Shown one piece after another: positions 17,337 through 27,134 of a stretch of DNA of 64,000 nucleotides. The stretch is from positions 124,001-188,000 of the forward strand of contig JAKUUM010000001.1 of the NCBI GenBank assembly GCA_022447065.1, read 5' to 3'. This DNA is from SAR86 cluster bacterium. Lineage in GTDB: Bacteria; Pseudomonadota; Gammaproteobacteria; Magnimaribacterales; Magnimaribacteraceae. Under the pieces are notes generated by a model. It made no database searches. It was not told the DNA's origin and saw only the letters and a program-made list of their open reading frames with translations. Made by a program: the position numbers and the translations under genes. Every line of letters starts with the position of its first letter. Within the stretch, counting starts at the first letter, position 1.

Positions 17337-18623
17337 ATGCCTAAGCCTATCTACGATATCGGTCAAATCTGTGAATTAGATCGATGGGAGGCTTTCCAGA
17401 ATGGTCAACCCCATGATATTTTTACTAGATTAAGGAAGGAAGCGCCCGTCTACTGGCACGAAGAATATATGCCCTTTGAGAATGGGTTTTGGGCTTTAAC
17501 TAAACACGAAGACATAGTAAGAGTTTCAAAAGATCCAAAGACTTTCTCCTCAGCTGCACCAGGAATTCTTATGTCGTACGGAGATCCCGAGAAGGGAGAT
17601 CCAGTAGCCACAGCGGCATTAGTAGGCAATATGATTGCCATGGATCCACCTCAACATCAAGTGTACAGAAAAATGGTTTCACCAAGATTTAGCCCTAAAT
17701 CAATCAGAGACTTTGAAGAAGGTCTTAGAAATAGAGTTAGGGAAATTCTTGATGGAGTTGCTGATAAAAAGGAGTTCGATTTTGTAACGGAGATAGCAGA
17801 AAAAATACCTTTGTGGGTATTATGCGAGATGATGGGAATTGAAGAGTCTCAAAGGCAAAAGGTTAGAGATATCGTAAATAATTTGACTGACGCTTCTTCA
17901 CAGATGAGCAACCTTAACAGCGCCCAAACAGCTGCCTCCGAAGCAGATAGCCAATATTCTGAAAATGCTTTGCAAGTATGGGTAAGCTATATGGAACTCT
18001 TCAAAATGGGACGAGATATGATTGAAGAAAGACGAAAAAATCCAACAGATGACTTAATGAGTGTAGTTGCTAATTCAAAGGTTGAAGGCGACGGATTGCC
18101 TCCTGAATTATTAGACGGTTTTTTTCTTTTAATGGTTATAGCTGGGAATGAAACAACCAGAAATACCATAACAGGTGGATTAATAGCTTTAACTGAAAAT
18201 CCAGCAGAAAAATTAAAACTAATTCAAGATCCTGATCTCATTCCAAACGCAACGGATGAAATGCTTCGTTGGGTAAGTTCAGTAGTTTACATGAGAAGAA
18301 CTGCTACCCACGACACTGAAATAAGAGGTCAGCCAATAAGGAAAGGAGAGAAAGTTGTTATGTGGTATGGATCTGCAAACAGAGACGAAGAAGTTTTTGT
18401 AGATTCTCACCTTTTTAAAGTCGATAGAGAAGACGCAAAAAAACACATAGCTTTTGGAGCTGGTGAGCATCTTTGTTTAGGAAATAGACTTGGACAGCTA
18501 CAAATAAGAATTCTCTATGAAGAGCTTTTAGACCGTTTCCCTAATATTGAAGCCATTTCAAAACCGACAAGAGTTCCTTCAAACTTTCTTAATGGAATTT
18601 CTCATCTAAAAGTAAGAATTTAA
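17337..18623 (+). CDS. cytochrome P450, class I bacterial type, substrate unknown
   Basis: 428 residues. The I-helix motif is LLMVIAGNETTRNTITGG, ExxR is EMLRW, and the heme ligand is C380 in FGAGEHLCLGNR. It lacks the CYP153 hallmarks and looks closer to the CYP125/142 and terpene-hydroxylating groups (MDPPQHQVYRKMVSPRFSPK), which act on sterol side chains, linalool and similar compounds. Substrate assignment is not possible from sequence alone. It is in a tight operon with a peroxiredoxin upstream and DUF7064-like, kinase and helical proteins downstream. The fdx gene at 10655 could be its donor. Confidence 0.9.
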   Translation: MPKPIYDIGQICELDRWEAFQNGQPHDIFTRLRKEAPVYWHEEYMPFENGFWALTKHEDIVRVSKDPKTFSSAAPGILMSYGDPEKGDPVATAALVGNMIAMDPPQHQVYRKMVSPRFSPKSIRDFEEGLRNRVREILDGVADKKEFDFVTEIAEKIPLWVLCEMMGIEESQRQKVRDIVNNLTDASSQMSNLNSAQTAASEADSQYSENALQVWVSYMELFKMGRDMIEERRKNPTDDLMSVVANSKVEGDGLPPELLDGFFLLMVIAGNETTRNTITGGLIALTENPAEKLKLIQDPDLIPNATDEMLRWVSSVVYMRRTATHDTEIRGQPIRKGEKVVMWYGSANRDEEVFVDSHLFKVDREDAKKHIAFGAGEHLCLGNRLGQLQIRILYEELLDRFPNIEAISKPTRVPSNFLNGISHLKVRI

Positions 18624-18633
18624 TAAAGGGTTA

Positions 18634-19725
18634 ATGTTAACCAAAGCAGACGATTACCCGATCCATCAACTTCCCGTACCCGTTTCAGAAGTAGGCAGTG
18701 AAAGAAACTTTTACGATAGGTATTTTTTCAATGGATATAACCAAGAAGGCGATGTCTTTTTTGCAGTCGCACTTTGTTTGTATCCTAACCTTAATGTTAT
18801 GGATGGCTCTTTTGTTTTAGTTTACGAAGGCATTCAACATAACTATAGGTATTCAAGAGAACTAGATTTAGAAAGATTAAATACTAAGGTGGGAGCTTTA
18901 GAAGTTCAGGTAATAGAGCCGCTAGAGAAATTGAGGGTCCTGGTAGAAGATAAAGAGAGAAACTTCAAGGCAGACATAACTTTTAACTCTAGATTTGAAG
19001 TGATGCAGGAACCGAGACTCACAACAAGCTCAGGTCCAAGAATTATTATGGATAGCACTAGAATGACTCAACAAGGAAGGTGGGAAGGAAACATAAACTT
19101 CAAAGGTAAAGAAATAATAATTGCACCTGAAGTTTATTTAGGTACAAGAGATAGGTCCTGGGGAATTAGACCGGTAGGTTCTTCAGACAGCCAACCCATT
19201 GTTCCCATTAAAAACCCACAGTTTTACTGGCTTTGGTGTCCTGCTAATTTTGATAAATTCTCATGTCATGCCTACTTTGTAGACGACGCAGAAGGAAATT
19301 CAGTAAACAGTCACTCTGTTATTCAACGGAAAAGTTCACAGGTTCTTCGTAAACTTTCTAAGGAAATACAGTATGAACCTGGAACCAGAAGGGTTTCTTA
19401 CGCTAAATTTAGTGCTGAAAAAGAAAATGGAAATAATGTTGAGATGGTTATTAAACCCAAATACAACATGTTTATGTGCGGCCTAGGATACATGCATCCT
19501 GAATGGGGACATGGACAATATAAAGGCAAAGATGAAAGTCATTATGATTATTATGACCTTGCTGAAGACCCACATGACCCTCCCTTCTTACATATCCAGG
19601 CGATCAGCAAAATAATGTTTATCGAAGGTGGTGTTGAAGTTGAAGGAGTAGGCGTATTGGAACAATTGATTATTGGAAAGCATAAACCCAGTAATTTTCA
19701 AGACATTCTAGATAGAGCAGAATGA
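18634..19725 (+). CDS. DUF7064/AttH-lipocalin-like protein
   Basis: 363 residues with no signal peptide. The sequence is rich in beta strands with many aromatic residues and reads as two lipocalin/tocopherol-cyclase-like halves (FFAVALCLYPN...; RWEGNINFKGKEI; NPQFYWLWCPANFDKFSCHAYFVDD; LGYMHPEWGHGQY). Related proteins, labelled DUF7064/7065, occur beside P450s, dehydrogenases and phosphotransferases in sterol- and aromatic-degrading bacteria; catalytic activity is unproven. A hydrophobic-ligand-binding or isomerase role is an inference. It sits 10 bp after the P450 and 3 bp before the kinase-like gene. Confidence 0.6.
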   Translation: MLTKADDYPIHQLPVPVSEVGSERNFYDRYFFNGYNQEGDVFFAVALCLYPNLNVMDGSFVLVYEGIQHNYRYSRELDLERLNTKVGALEVQVIEPLEKLRVLVEDKERNFKADITFNSRFEVMQEPRLTTSSGPRIIMDSTRMTQQGRWEGNINFKGKEIIIAPEVYLGTRDRSWGIRPVGSSDSQPIVPIKNPQFYWLWCPANFDKFSCHAYFVDDAEGNSVNSHSVIQRKSSQVLRKLSKEIQYEPGTRRVSYAKFSAEKENGNNVEMVIKPKYNMFMCGLGYMHPEWGHGQYKGKDESHYDYYDLAEDPHDPPFLHIQAISKIMFIEGGVEVEGVGVLEQLIIGKHKPSNFQDILDRAE

Positions 19726-19728
19726 TCC

Positions 19729-20748
19729 ATGATGGAGACTGCTAATAATACCTTAGGCGAAGAGTTTTCGGCTTTCTTATCAAAAAAACTGAATAAAAAG
19801 TTTAAATTGTTAAGTATTCAACGGATATTTGGTGGAGCATCTAGAGAGACCTACCGCGTAAAACTTCAAGATGAAGAGAAAAAATCTGAAAATTTTATCT
19901 ATCGTAGATCTCAAAACAGCTCCTTAATAGAAACGGATCAAAAAACTGAATACCTTGCTTACTCTGACTTTCAAGAGACAGAAGTGCCGGTTCCCAAACT
20001 ATTTGTCCTAGAGGAGTCTGCAAAACCTTTGGGAGCACCTTTTCTCGTGATGGAAGAATTGCCTGGAACAGTTGCTAGTCCCTTTGATAAAGAAGCTTAT
20101 ACTCCTAATCAAGCCGATTTAGGCAAAAAATTCTGGAAGATTCTGGGAAAGATAGCTTCTCATGATTTAACCAAATCAAAACTAAACGAAAACTCTGCTA
20201 AAAAAAATCTAAAAGATTGTTGGAGGCAAGAATTAGAGTACTGGGTATCCGTTATTCGTAAAGACTCTCTTGGGATAGAACCAATATTGGAAGCGGCAAT
20301 AAGAGAGTTATTTCGATCAAAGCCCTTACCTGCTTCAAGACTCAGCATTGTGCATGGCGATTACAGAAATGGAAATTTCTTATTTGCAGGAAAAGATATA
20401 ACTGGAATACTAGATTGGGAGATGGCTCATATTGGTGATCCTATAGAAGATTTGGGGTGGGCTTTATCCGAAATTTGGTGTTGGGAACAAAAAGAAACAC
20501 CTGCTTATTTAGTGCCCAGAAAAGAGGCTTTAGAAATATGGACTCAAGAAAGCAAAATAGAAATAGATGAAAAGTCATTGTTTTGGTGGGAACTCTTTGC
20601 CTGTGTGAAAGGGCTAGCAATTTGGATATCGGCCGGACACGAATTCTCAAGTGGTAGCAATACCGATCCAGTCAATTTATTTTCTGCATGGTTACCAGGG
20701 GATATACATTCAGAAATTATCTTAAATAAGCTAGAAGCTAGTCTGTAA
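19729..20748 (+). CDS. APH-fold phosphotransferase (ACAD10/11 N-domain type)
   Basis: 339 residues of the aminoglycoside-phosphotransferase/choline-kinase fold. The nucleotide-binding FGGASRETYRV loop is followed by FLVMEELPG in the hinge, the catalytic loop VHGDYRNGNFLF and the metal-binding GILDWEMAHIGDPIEDLGWA. Members near fatty-acid or sterol catabolic genes phosphorylate hydroxyacyl or other hydroxylated substrates (as ACAD10/11 do with 4-hydroxyacyl-CoA); antibiotic resistance is unlikely. With the P450 in the same operon, hydroxylation followed by phosphorylation is a reasonable inference. It is 4 bp from the next gene. Confidence 0.85.
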   Translation: MMETANNTLGEEFSAFLSKKLNKKFKLLSIQRIFGGASRETYRVKLQDEEKKSENFIYRRSQNSSLIETDQKTEYLAYSDFQETEVPVPKLFVLEESAKPLGAPFLVMEELPGTVASPFDKEAYTPNQADLGKKFWKILGKIASHDLTKSKLNENSAKKNLKDCWRQELEYWVSVIRKDSLGIEPILEAAIRELFRSKPLPASRLSIVHGDYRNGNFLFAGKDITGILDWEMAHIGDPIEDLGWALSEIWCWEQKETPAYLVPRKEALEIWTQESKIEIDEKSLFWWELFACVKGLAIWISAGHEFSSGSNTDPVNLFSAWLPGDIHSEIILNKLEASL

Positions 20749-20752
20749 AGCT

Positions 20753-21202
20753 ATGAAACCTGAAATAAATAAATCCTTAATAGTTTTAGCTCAGGAATTG
20801 ATTCAAAGATTTTCTCCTATGATAGAAGATGAGTATGAGCAATCTAGGTTAAATTCTTGGGGCACCTTACTTTTACTAGCTTCAATGGACTTAGATAGGG
20901 CAGCTGAGCACCTAGTTGAACAAAATAAATTAATTAAGGCCTTCCTCAAAAAATACTTAGAAAAAATTCAAGATCAAGCTCTCAGTAGAGATATAGAAGT
21001 TCTTATAAACCATAAAAGGACTAATTATGATGTTTCTATTCTCGATGATCTGAATCAAAACCTTAGGGGAATCTTAGTGAAATCTCAGACTTATTTTGAA
21101 GAAGAGGGTAATTCCGAAGCATTAAGAGAATGTTGGGAAATATTAAGAATAATGCACAGCCATAGCAAAATGAGCCATTTACTTAAGCTTCTAAAGAGTT
21201 AA
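20753..21202 (+). CDS. all-helical protein of unknown function, possible DUF6285 relative
   Basis: 149 residues, predicted almost entirely alpha-helical, with no signal peptide or membrane span. Position directly behind an APH-type kinase matches the gene order of DUF6285 proteins in other bacteria, but the sequence match is too weak for me to be sure. It ends the Prx-P450-DUF7064-kinase operon and probably serves the same pathway, perhaps as an accessory subunit of the kinase. 21203-21322 holds no other feature I can support. Confidence 0.55.
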   Translation: MKPEINKSLIVLAQELIQRFSPMIEDEYEQSRLNSWGTLLLLASMDLDRAAEHLVEQNKLIKAFLKKYLEKIQDQALSRDIEVLINHKRTNYDVSILDDLNQNLRGILVKSQTYFEEEGNSEALRECWEILRIMHSHSKMSHLLKLLKS

Positions 21203-21322
21203 ATTATTTAAATTTTGAAAAGTACTTAACCTGTAGTTTTAGTCATCAACAATCAACAAATATAAGATTATTCTTCTATAGAGCTTTGTAAAGTTCCTTA
21301 AGAGATTTTGAATAACCCCTTT

Positions 21323-21511
21323 TTAGTCCTCATATTCAGTAGATACTTCTGGTTCATAGCTCTTAAACTCAGAGACAATATCTTCACCTAATGTCCAAAC
21401 AGAATAAATAAATAGAACCATTAATATTCCGTTTATTGAGAACCAAATGAATGCCTTTAGAGTCGTGTTAGCTCGTTCATGATTATGACTTTCTGCTATC
21501 TTTATTCTCAT
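21323..21511 (-). CDS. 62-residue single-span membrane protein
   Basis: The sequence has a basic N-terminus with a His-containing NHERAN stretch, one strong transmembrane helix (about residues 19-43, AFIWFSINGILMVLFIYSVW) and an acidic C-terminal tail (SYEPEVSTEYED). I recognise no family; subunits of respiratory complexes have this shape. A second small membrane protein lies 56 bp upstream on the same strand. No Shine-Dalgarno is evident. Confidence 0.5.
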   Translation of the reverse strand: MRIKIAESHNHERANTTLKAFIWFSINGILMVLFIYSVWTLGEDIVSEFKSYEPEVSTEYED

Positions 21512-21567
21512 CTAAGTAAAGATTTGAGAAAAGAAGGTAACTTTCTGGGGTTAAAAAGTCTTCTGGC

Positions 21568-21723
21568 TTATAGATGAGAAATCATAAATACAACAGAGAC
21601 CAACATAGAAATAAAGGTAAATCCAATTGCTCTATTACCATCTCTTTTTGCCTTAGTATTTCTTTTAAAATCCTTAGGGCCTATTCGAGATTTCCATTTT
21701 TCTTGTAAAGAAAGCTTTTTCAT
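21568..21723 (-). CDS. 51-residue single-span membrane protein
   Basis: ATG 21723 to TAA 21568. The product has a basic cytoplasmic part (MKKLSLQEKWKSRIGPKDFK, then RNTKAKRDGN) and one C-terminal transmembrane helix (RAIGFTFISMLVSVVFMISH). The positive-inside rule puts the N-terminus in the cytoplasm, opposite in design to the following 62-residue protein. The family is unknown. The remaining 21724-21876 is AT-rich and empty. Confidence 0.45.
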   Translation of the reverse strand: MKKLSLQEKWKSRIGPKDFKRNTKAKRDGNRAIGFTFISMLVSVVFMISHL

Positions 21724-21876
21724 ATTTATGTTTGTTTGGTTTAATTATTAATAAAAGAGAATAAATTTATTGTATCACTAAAATCTATATATATACATAG
21801 ATAAAATGAATATTATGTAAAAACCTATTATTATAAGGACTTTTCGTTGTCTGCTTATTAAAAAAGTAAGAAACTT

Positions 21877-22929
21877 TTAATTTATTAACAAATCAGCAAT
21901 CGCTATCCCATTTTCTCCTCGAACAGAATAAAGCAGAAAAACTTTTCCATTTTCTTTGAAAATAGCTGGATCTCTAACTTGATTTACAGGAATATTAATA
22001 GCGCTCCTTGAAGAAGGTTGAAGTGGTAAATCCCCTCCTTCCCAATTTATTTCTGGTCGTAGTATTTCTCTAGGCTCAGAAGCCTCCCAGTTTTTAGGCT
22101 CTCCTTTCAGATCAATTGTCGATAATAGAATTCTTTCTGGAGTGTCACCTACTTTTGTGAAAAAAACGAGAAGAGTATCTAGATGAACCAAAAGGGCTGC
22201 ATGCCTCATATTGTCATCAAATAATCTATGAACTATTTCAAAATTTTCTATGCCTCCTTTTTTTTCATAGAAAATTCCTGGCATTGACAGGGCAAAGTCC
22301 TTTTCTCTATAAGTGAAGACTCTGAAATAGGGCCAACCTACAATTTTGTCTTCGGCTTTAAAGTGAATTCCATCCTTTGAAGTAGCTACTCTCGTTTGTT
22401 GAAGTCCAAATTTTTGGAGTCCATGGTAATACATTACTATTCGTTGCTTTTCTTCATCTACATGAACGTCCGGTGAAGCAATATGAGGTATGGTCATGTC
22501 ATCGATACGAGTGGGAATCGCATGCTTTTGATCTGGATGAGGTTTATACCCTTTGAGAAGAAATTTACTAGGATCAACATCCGAAGGTATTTCTGGTATC
22601 TCTGTTAGGAACTTAGATTCCGAGAGTTGTAAAGATCCACCGTTATGTATTTTCCAGGGTCCTTCCAGATTTTCTGAATAGGCCAATCTAATGTGATTAC
22701 CTTTATGGTCTGCAAAATAAAGATAGTATTTCCCCAAAGGCTCGTCTAACCATTCAGGGGCTCTAATTAACGAAGGACCTTGAACATTATCACCAACTTC
22801 TTGCGTGATACCGGGTGGGATAATCAGTCCATTATCCCATTTAACTGCCTTTACTTTCAATTCTTGTCCTTCTTTGCCGCACCCAGATATTAGTATCAAT
22901 AAACAAAAAGTTAAAAATATTTTTTTCAA
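21877..22929 (-). CDS. lipoprotein with predicted glycosidase-type beta-propeller
   Basis: About 350 residues from a TTG at 22929, chosen because it gives a compact lipoprotein signal (KKIFLTFCLLILISGCGKEG, lipobox LISGC); a longer frame upstream would overlap the divergent parE start. The mature part has repeated strands such as KYYLYFADHKGNHIRLAYSE, VMYYHGLQKFG and KVFLLYSVRGENG, the pattern of five-bladed propellers in GH43/GH32 and related carbohydrate-active proteins. Catalytic residues cannot be assigned, so it may be a binding protein. It should sit in the periplasm, attached to a membrane. It is transcribed divergently from parE. Confidence 0.72.
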   Translation of the reverse strand: MKKIFLTFCLLILISGCGKEGQELKVKAVKWDNGLIIPPGITQEVGDNVQGPSLIRAPEWLDEPLGKYYLYFADHKGNHIRLAYSENLEGPWKIHNGGSLQLSESKFLTEIPEIPSDVDPSKFLLKGYKPHPDQKHAIPTRIDDMTIPHIASPDVHVDEEKQRIVMYYHGLQKFGLQQTRVATSKDGIHFKAEDKIVGWPYFRVFTYREKDFALSMPGIFYEKKGGIENFEIVHRLFDDNMRHAALLVHLDTLLVFFTKVGDTPERILLSTIDLKGEPKNWEASEPREILRPEINWEGGDLPLQPSSRSAINIPVNQVRDPAIFKENGKVFLLYSVRGENGIAIADLLIN

Positions 22930-22964
22930 TATATTTCTATAAGATTTACCAACTCGACTACCTG

Positions 22965-22970
22965 TATAAT
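22965..22970 (+). promoter_or_regulatory. -10 element (TATAAT) of the parE-parC operon
   Basis: A perfect TATAAT ends 14 bp before the parE ATG (22985), implying a 5' leader of only about 8 nt. No convincing -35 is seen at 16-18 bp. Confidence 0.5.
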
Positions 22971-22984
22971 ACGCGAAAACCTTG

Positions 22985-24871
22985 ATGGTTAGAGAATATA
23001 ACGCAGAATCTATTGAAGTCCTTTCGGGCTTAGATCCAGTTCGAAAAAGACCGGGCATGTACACAGAAACTGCTAGACCCAACCATCTAGCGCTAGAAGT
23101 TATAGATAACAGCGTAGACGAAGCTCTGGCTGGATACTCCTCAAAGATAGAAGTTGTACTTCACAAAGATGGTGCTTTGAGTGTTGAAGACAACGGCAGA
23201 GGAATGCCTGTGGACATACATCCTGAAGAGGGAATTCCTGGGGTAGAGTTAATTTTTTCCAGGTTACATGCTGGGGCCAAGTTTTCCCACACTGACTACA
23301 AATTTTCAGGAGGTCTTCATGGAGTGGGTGTTTCAGTAGTAAATGCACTTTCAAGTAAGCTTTCAGCTGAAATCAAACGTGGTGGGAAAAAATACTTAAT
23401 AGAATTTAAGGACAGTGAAAAGTCAAAAGATCTAAAAGAAATAGACAAGGTGGGTAAAAAAAATACAGGCACTAAAGTCACATTTTTACCTAACCCACAT
23501 TTTTTTGATTCAGTAAAAATTTCTATTACTCAGCTTATGTCTGCTTTAAAAGCGAAAGCAGTTTTATGTCCGGGTTTAACTATTAGTTTCTTTGATGAAG
23601 TTTCTGGAACAAAGGAAACTTGGTGTTTCTTAGATGGATTAGCAGCTTATCTTACTAGCAGTAATGAAGGGGCTGATCTAATCCCGAAGGAGCCATTTGA
23701 AGGTGAACACATGACAGAAGAGGGCGGAATGACCTGGGCTCTTCAATGGGTCCAGGGAATTGAAAATCCTATATCCGAGAGTTATGTTAACTTAATCCCA
23801 ACCTCACAAGGCGGTACTCATGTAAATGGATTACGCTCAGGTTTAACCGATGCACTAAAGGAATTCTGCGATTTTCGTAACCTTATTCCCCGGGGGATAA
23901 AACTAACCTCTGATGACGTGTGGATGAATTGTAGTTCTATTCTTTCCGCTAAATTGAAAGATCCACAGTTTACAGGTCAAACCAAAGAGAGGCTTTCTTC
24001 GAAACAAGTAACAGTATTTATTTCTGCCATCATAAAAGATGCCTTTAGTCTTTGGCTCAATCATCATACAAGCGAAGGAGAAGAAATAGCTCTTGTATCA
24101 ATTGGAAATGCTCAAAAAAGACAGCAAGCTAGCAAAAAGGTTAAGAGAAAAAAGATAACTTCCGGTCCTGTTTTGCCAGGAAAGCTAACTGACTGTACCA
24201 CTGATGATTTTGAAGAAGGAGAATTGTTCTTAGTGGAAGGAGATTCTGCTGGGGGTTCTGCTAAGCAAGCCAGAGATAGAACTTTTCAAGCTGTAATGCC
24301 TCTAGGAGGTAAGATTCTTAATACCTGGGAACTAGAGACTGGAGAAATCCTTAATTCTCAAGAAGTACATAACATTTCTGTAGCCTTAGGTGTAGAACCT
24401 GGAACAAGTAATTTAGAGAAACTAAGGTATGGAAAGGTCTGTATTTTGGCAGATGCTGACCCAGATGGGTATCACATAGCCGCTTTACTGTGCGCCTTAT
24501 TTCTCAAACACTTTAGACCTCTAGTTGAGAGTGGAAGAGTTTATGTGGCTATGCCACCTCTTTATCGCATAGATCAGGGCAAAGAAGTTTATTACGCATT
24601 GGATGAGAAAGAGAAAGACAAGTTAATAAAAAAATTAAACAGTTCAAACAAAAAAACAAAAATTGGCATACAACGTTTTAAGGGGTTAGCTGAAATGAAC
24701 GCCTCACAATTAAGGGAAACTACTATGATCCCAGGGGCAAGGCGCTTGGTGCAGTTAACTGTTAGGAAAGGAGATAAATCTTTAAAAACGATGGATATGC
24801 TGTTATCTAAGAAAGCTGCCCAAGAAAGAAAAGAATGGCTAGAAGAAAAAGGAGATCTAGCAAGTGGTTAA
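22985..24871 (+). CDS. parE: DNA topoisomerase IV subunit B
   Basis: About 629 residues, as in E. coli ParE (630). It is the ATPase subunit of topoisomerase IV, which decatenates daughter chromosomes. The GHKL ATPase Bergerat motifs are visible ([40 protein letters not shown]), as are the TOPRIM motifs [23 protein letters not shown] and DADPDGYHI. The ATG at 22985 is preferred over an in-frame TTG at 22982. The coding end overlaps the parC GTG start by 8 bp, so the subunits are translationally coupled. Confidence 0.97.
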   Translation: MVREYNAESIEVLSGLDPVRKRPGMYTETARPNHLALEVIDNSVDEALAGYSSKIEVVLHKDGALSVEDNGRGMPVDIHPEEGIPGVELIFSRLHAGAKFSHTDYKFSGGLHGVGVSVVNALSSKLSAEIKRGGKKYLIEFKDSEKSKDLKEIDKVGKKNTGTKVTFLPNPHFFDSVKISITQLMSALKAKAVLCPGLTISFFDEVSGTKETWCFLDGLAAYLTSSNEGADLIPKEPFEGEHMTEEGGMTWALQWVQGIENPISESYVNLIPTSQGGTHVNGLRSGLTDALKEFCDFRNLIPRGIKLTSDDVWMNCSSILSAKLKDPQFTGQTKERLSSKQVTVFISAIIKDAFSLWLNHHTSEGEEIALVSIGNAQKRQQASKKVKRKKITSGPVLPGKLTDCTTDDFEEGELFLVEGDSAGGSAKQARDRTFQAVMPLGGKILNTWELETGEILNSQEVHNISVALGVEPGTSNLEKLRYGKVCILADADPDGYHIAALLCALFLKHFRPLVESGRVYVAMPPLYRIDQGKEVYYALDEKEKDKLIKKLNSSNKKTKIGIQRFKGLAEMNASQLRETTMIPGARRLVQLTVRKGDKSLKTMDMLLSKKAAQERKEWLEEKGDLASG

Positions 24872-27125
24872 AGAGACAGAGAAACTAGCTTTAAGTAAAT
24901 TTACAGAACAAGCTTATCTGGATTACTCCATGTATGTAATTCTAGACAGAGCTTTACCTAATATAGGAGATGGTTTGAAGCCAGTTCAGAGGAGAATTGT
25001 TTATGCGATGTCTGAATTAGGCTTAAATGCCTCAGCAAAATACAAGAAAAGTGTAAGAACCTCAGGCGATGTTGTAGGAAAATTTCATCCCCACGGTGAT
25101 GCAGCGGTCTATGAAGCTATGGTATTGCTTTCCCAGTCTTTTAGTTTACGTTATCCACTTATAGATGGTCAGGGAAATTGGGGAACAGTCGATGATCCTA
25201 AATCCTTTGGTGCCCAGAGGTATACAGAATGTCGATTAGATCCATATGCACAGTCTCTTCTTCAAGAGCTGGGTCAAGGAACTGTAGATTGGCGAGGAAA
25301 TTTTGATGGAACTCTATTAGAGCCTTCAATTTTGCCTGCAAGACTACCAAATGTTCTTCTGAATGGAGCAACCGGAATAGCAGTTGGAATGGCTACGGAT
25401 ATACCACCACATAATCTTCGTGAGACTGTTGAGGCATGTCAAAAGTTACTTAAAGAACCAAAAACCACAATTGAAAACTTATTTAAAATTTTACCTGGTC
25501 CTGATTACCCTACTGAAGCTGAGATAACCACACCCAAAGAAGAATTATTGGAGATATATAAAACAGGAAAAGGCTCCATCAGAATGAGAGCTACTTACGA
25601 GATACAAGAAGGAGAAATCGTAATCAATGCTTTGCCTTATCAAACTCCAAGTACAAAAGTTCTTGAGCAAGTAGCTGCCCAGATGGAAGCCAAGAAACTT
25701 CCTATGATTGTAGATCTAAGGGATGAAAGCGATGAAAAGAATCCAACTAGATTAATTCTCGTGCCTAAATCAAATCGTGTGGATAGAGAGGCAGTTATGA
25801 ACCATCTTTTTGCAACTACTGATTTGCAGAAAAACTTTAGAGTAAATATGAACATGATTGGGTTGAATGGAAAACCACAAGTACTGGACATTAAATCTAT
25901 ATTAAAAGAATGGTTGAAGTTTAGAACCAGAACCGTTACCAGGAGACTCCAACATAGACTTGATTGGGTGATGGATCGTCTTCATATCTTAGAAGGTTTA
26001 ATGATTGTTTACCTCAATATTGAAGAAGTCATAAAAATCATAAGAACTAAAGACGAACCTAAAAAAATTCTGCAAAAGAAATTTAGATTGAGCTCTGTTC
26101 AAGTAGATTGGATCTTGGAGATAAGATTAAGACAATTGGCTAAACTGGAAGAAGAAAAAATAAGGGTAGAACAAATTGACCTAGATTCAGAGAAAACAGA
26201 ATTAGAAAAGATAATTAAATCCAAGGTTCGCCTTAAAACTCTGATAATAAAAGAACTGAGAGAAGATGCTGAAAAATATGGTGATTCAAGAAAGAGTCCT
26301 TTGGTAGAAAGAGGGGAAGCCTCCGCATTTGACGAAACAGAGCTGATTTCTTCTGATCCTGTGACTGTTATTCTTTCTCAGAGAGGCTGGGTTAGAGTAG
26401 CCAAAGGGCATGATGTTGATCCTGAAAGCATGAACTACAGAGAAGGGGATGGGTTTCTTTCCTCTGCAAAAGGAAGAAATAATTTGAATGCAATTTTCAT
26501 AGCTTCTCATGGGAAAGCCTTTACTCTGCCTTGCCATAGTTTACCATCTGCCCGAGGCCAAGGAGAGCCTTTAACCGGAAGGCTCAATGCAGAGTCAGGA
26601 GAAACATTCTCTGGAGTTGTCTCAGGTAAGGATGATAGTAATGTGGTGTTGGCTTCTGATGCAGGATACGGTTTTGTTTCCACAATAGGAGACCTACAAA
26701 CTAAGAACAAGTCTGGAAAAGCTGCTTTAAAAGTGCCAGAGAGTGCGCAAGCGCTTTTTCCTCAACCAGTACTTACCCATGAAGACCAAATTGCCGCCAT
26801 TAGCAGTGAAGGTAGGATGTTAGTTTTCCCTGTTAAAGAATTGCCTGAATTAGCCAGAGGCAAGGGAAATAAGATTATTAATATCCCTAAAAAAAGATAT
26901 CAAGCTGGTGAAGAAAAGTTGACTGCGATCGCAGTGCTAGGGGAGGGAAGGGAGTTAAAATTATTCAGCGGGAAACGCCACTTTACAATCAAAGCCAAAG
27001 ACCTTGAGAATTTTGAAGGCTCTAGAGGTCTACGTGGTACTTTTTTACCCAAAGGGTTTAGGAATGTTGATTCTGTTGAAGTGGTTACAAAACCCACAGC
27101 TGAAATCAATAAAGAAGAAGATTAG
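24864..27125 (+). CDS. parC: DNA topoisomerase IV subunit A
   Basis: 753 residues, as in E. coli (752). It is the DNA-cleaving subunit of topoisomerase IV; the active-site tyrosine is Y120 in [11 protein letters not shown]. The winged-helix ([13 protein letters not shown]), tower, coiled-coil and C-terminal beta-pinwheel (blade motifs such as [19 protein letters not shown]) are in order. Residue 80, Ser in E. coli and a main quinolone-contact position, is Ala here, while E84 is kept. It starts with GTG inside parE. Confidence 0.97.
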   Translation: MVKETEKLALSKFTEQAYLDYSMYVILDRALPNIGDGLKPVQRRIVYAMSELGLNASAKYKKSVRTSGDVVGKFHPHGDAAVYEAMVLLSQSFSLRYPLIDGQGNWGTVDDPKSFGAQRYTECRLDPYAQSLLQELGQGTVDWRGNFDGTLLEPSILPARLPNVLLNGATGIAVGMATDIPPHNLRETVEACQKLLKEPKTTIENLFKILPGPDYPTEAEITTPKEELLEIYKTGKGSIRMRATYEIQEGEIVINALPYQTPSTKVLEQVAAQMEAKKLPMIVDLRDESDEKNPTRLILVPKSNRVDREAVMNHLFATTDLQKNFRVNMNMIGLNGKPQVLDIKSILKEWLKFRTRTVTRRLQHRLDWVMDRLHILEGLMIVYLNIEEVIKIIRTKDEPKKILQKKFRLSSVQVDWILEIRLRQLAKLEEEKIRVEQIDLDSEKTELEKIIKSKVRLKTLIIKELREDAEKYGDSRKSPLVERGEASAFDETELISSDPVTVILSQRGWVRVAKGHDVDPESMNYREGDGFLSSAKGRNNLNAIFIASHGKAFTLPCHSLPSARGQGEPLTGRLNAESGETFSGVVSGKDDSNVVLASDAGYGFVSTIGDLQTKNKSGKAALKVPESAQALFPQPVLTHEDQIAAISSEGRMLVFPVKELPELARGKGNKIINIPKKRYQAGEEKLTAIAVLGEGRELKLFSGKRHFTIKAKDLENFEGSRGLRGTFLPKGFRNVDSVEVVTKPTAEINKEED

Positions 27126-27134
27126 TTTTTAAGT

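Noticed and set aside
19729-20748. APH-fold protein as an aminoglycoside-resistance gene.
   Set aside because: The motif pattern and operon with a P450 fit the catabolic ACAD10/11-type group; no resistance context is present.
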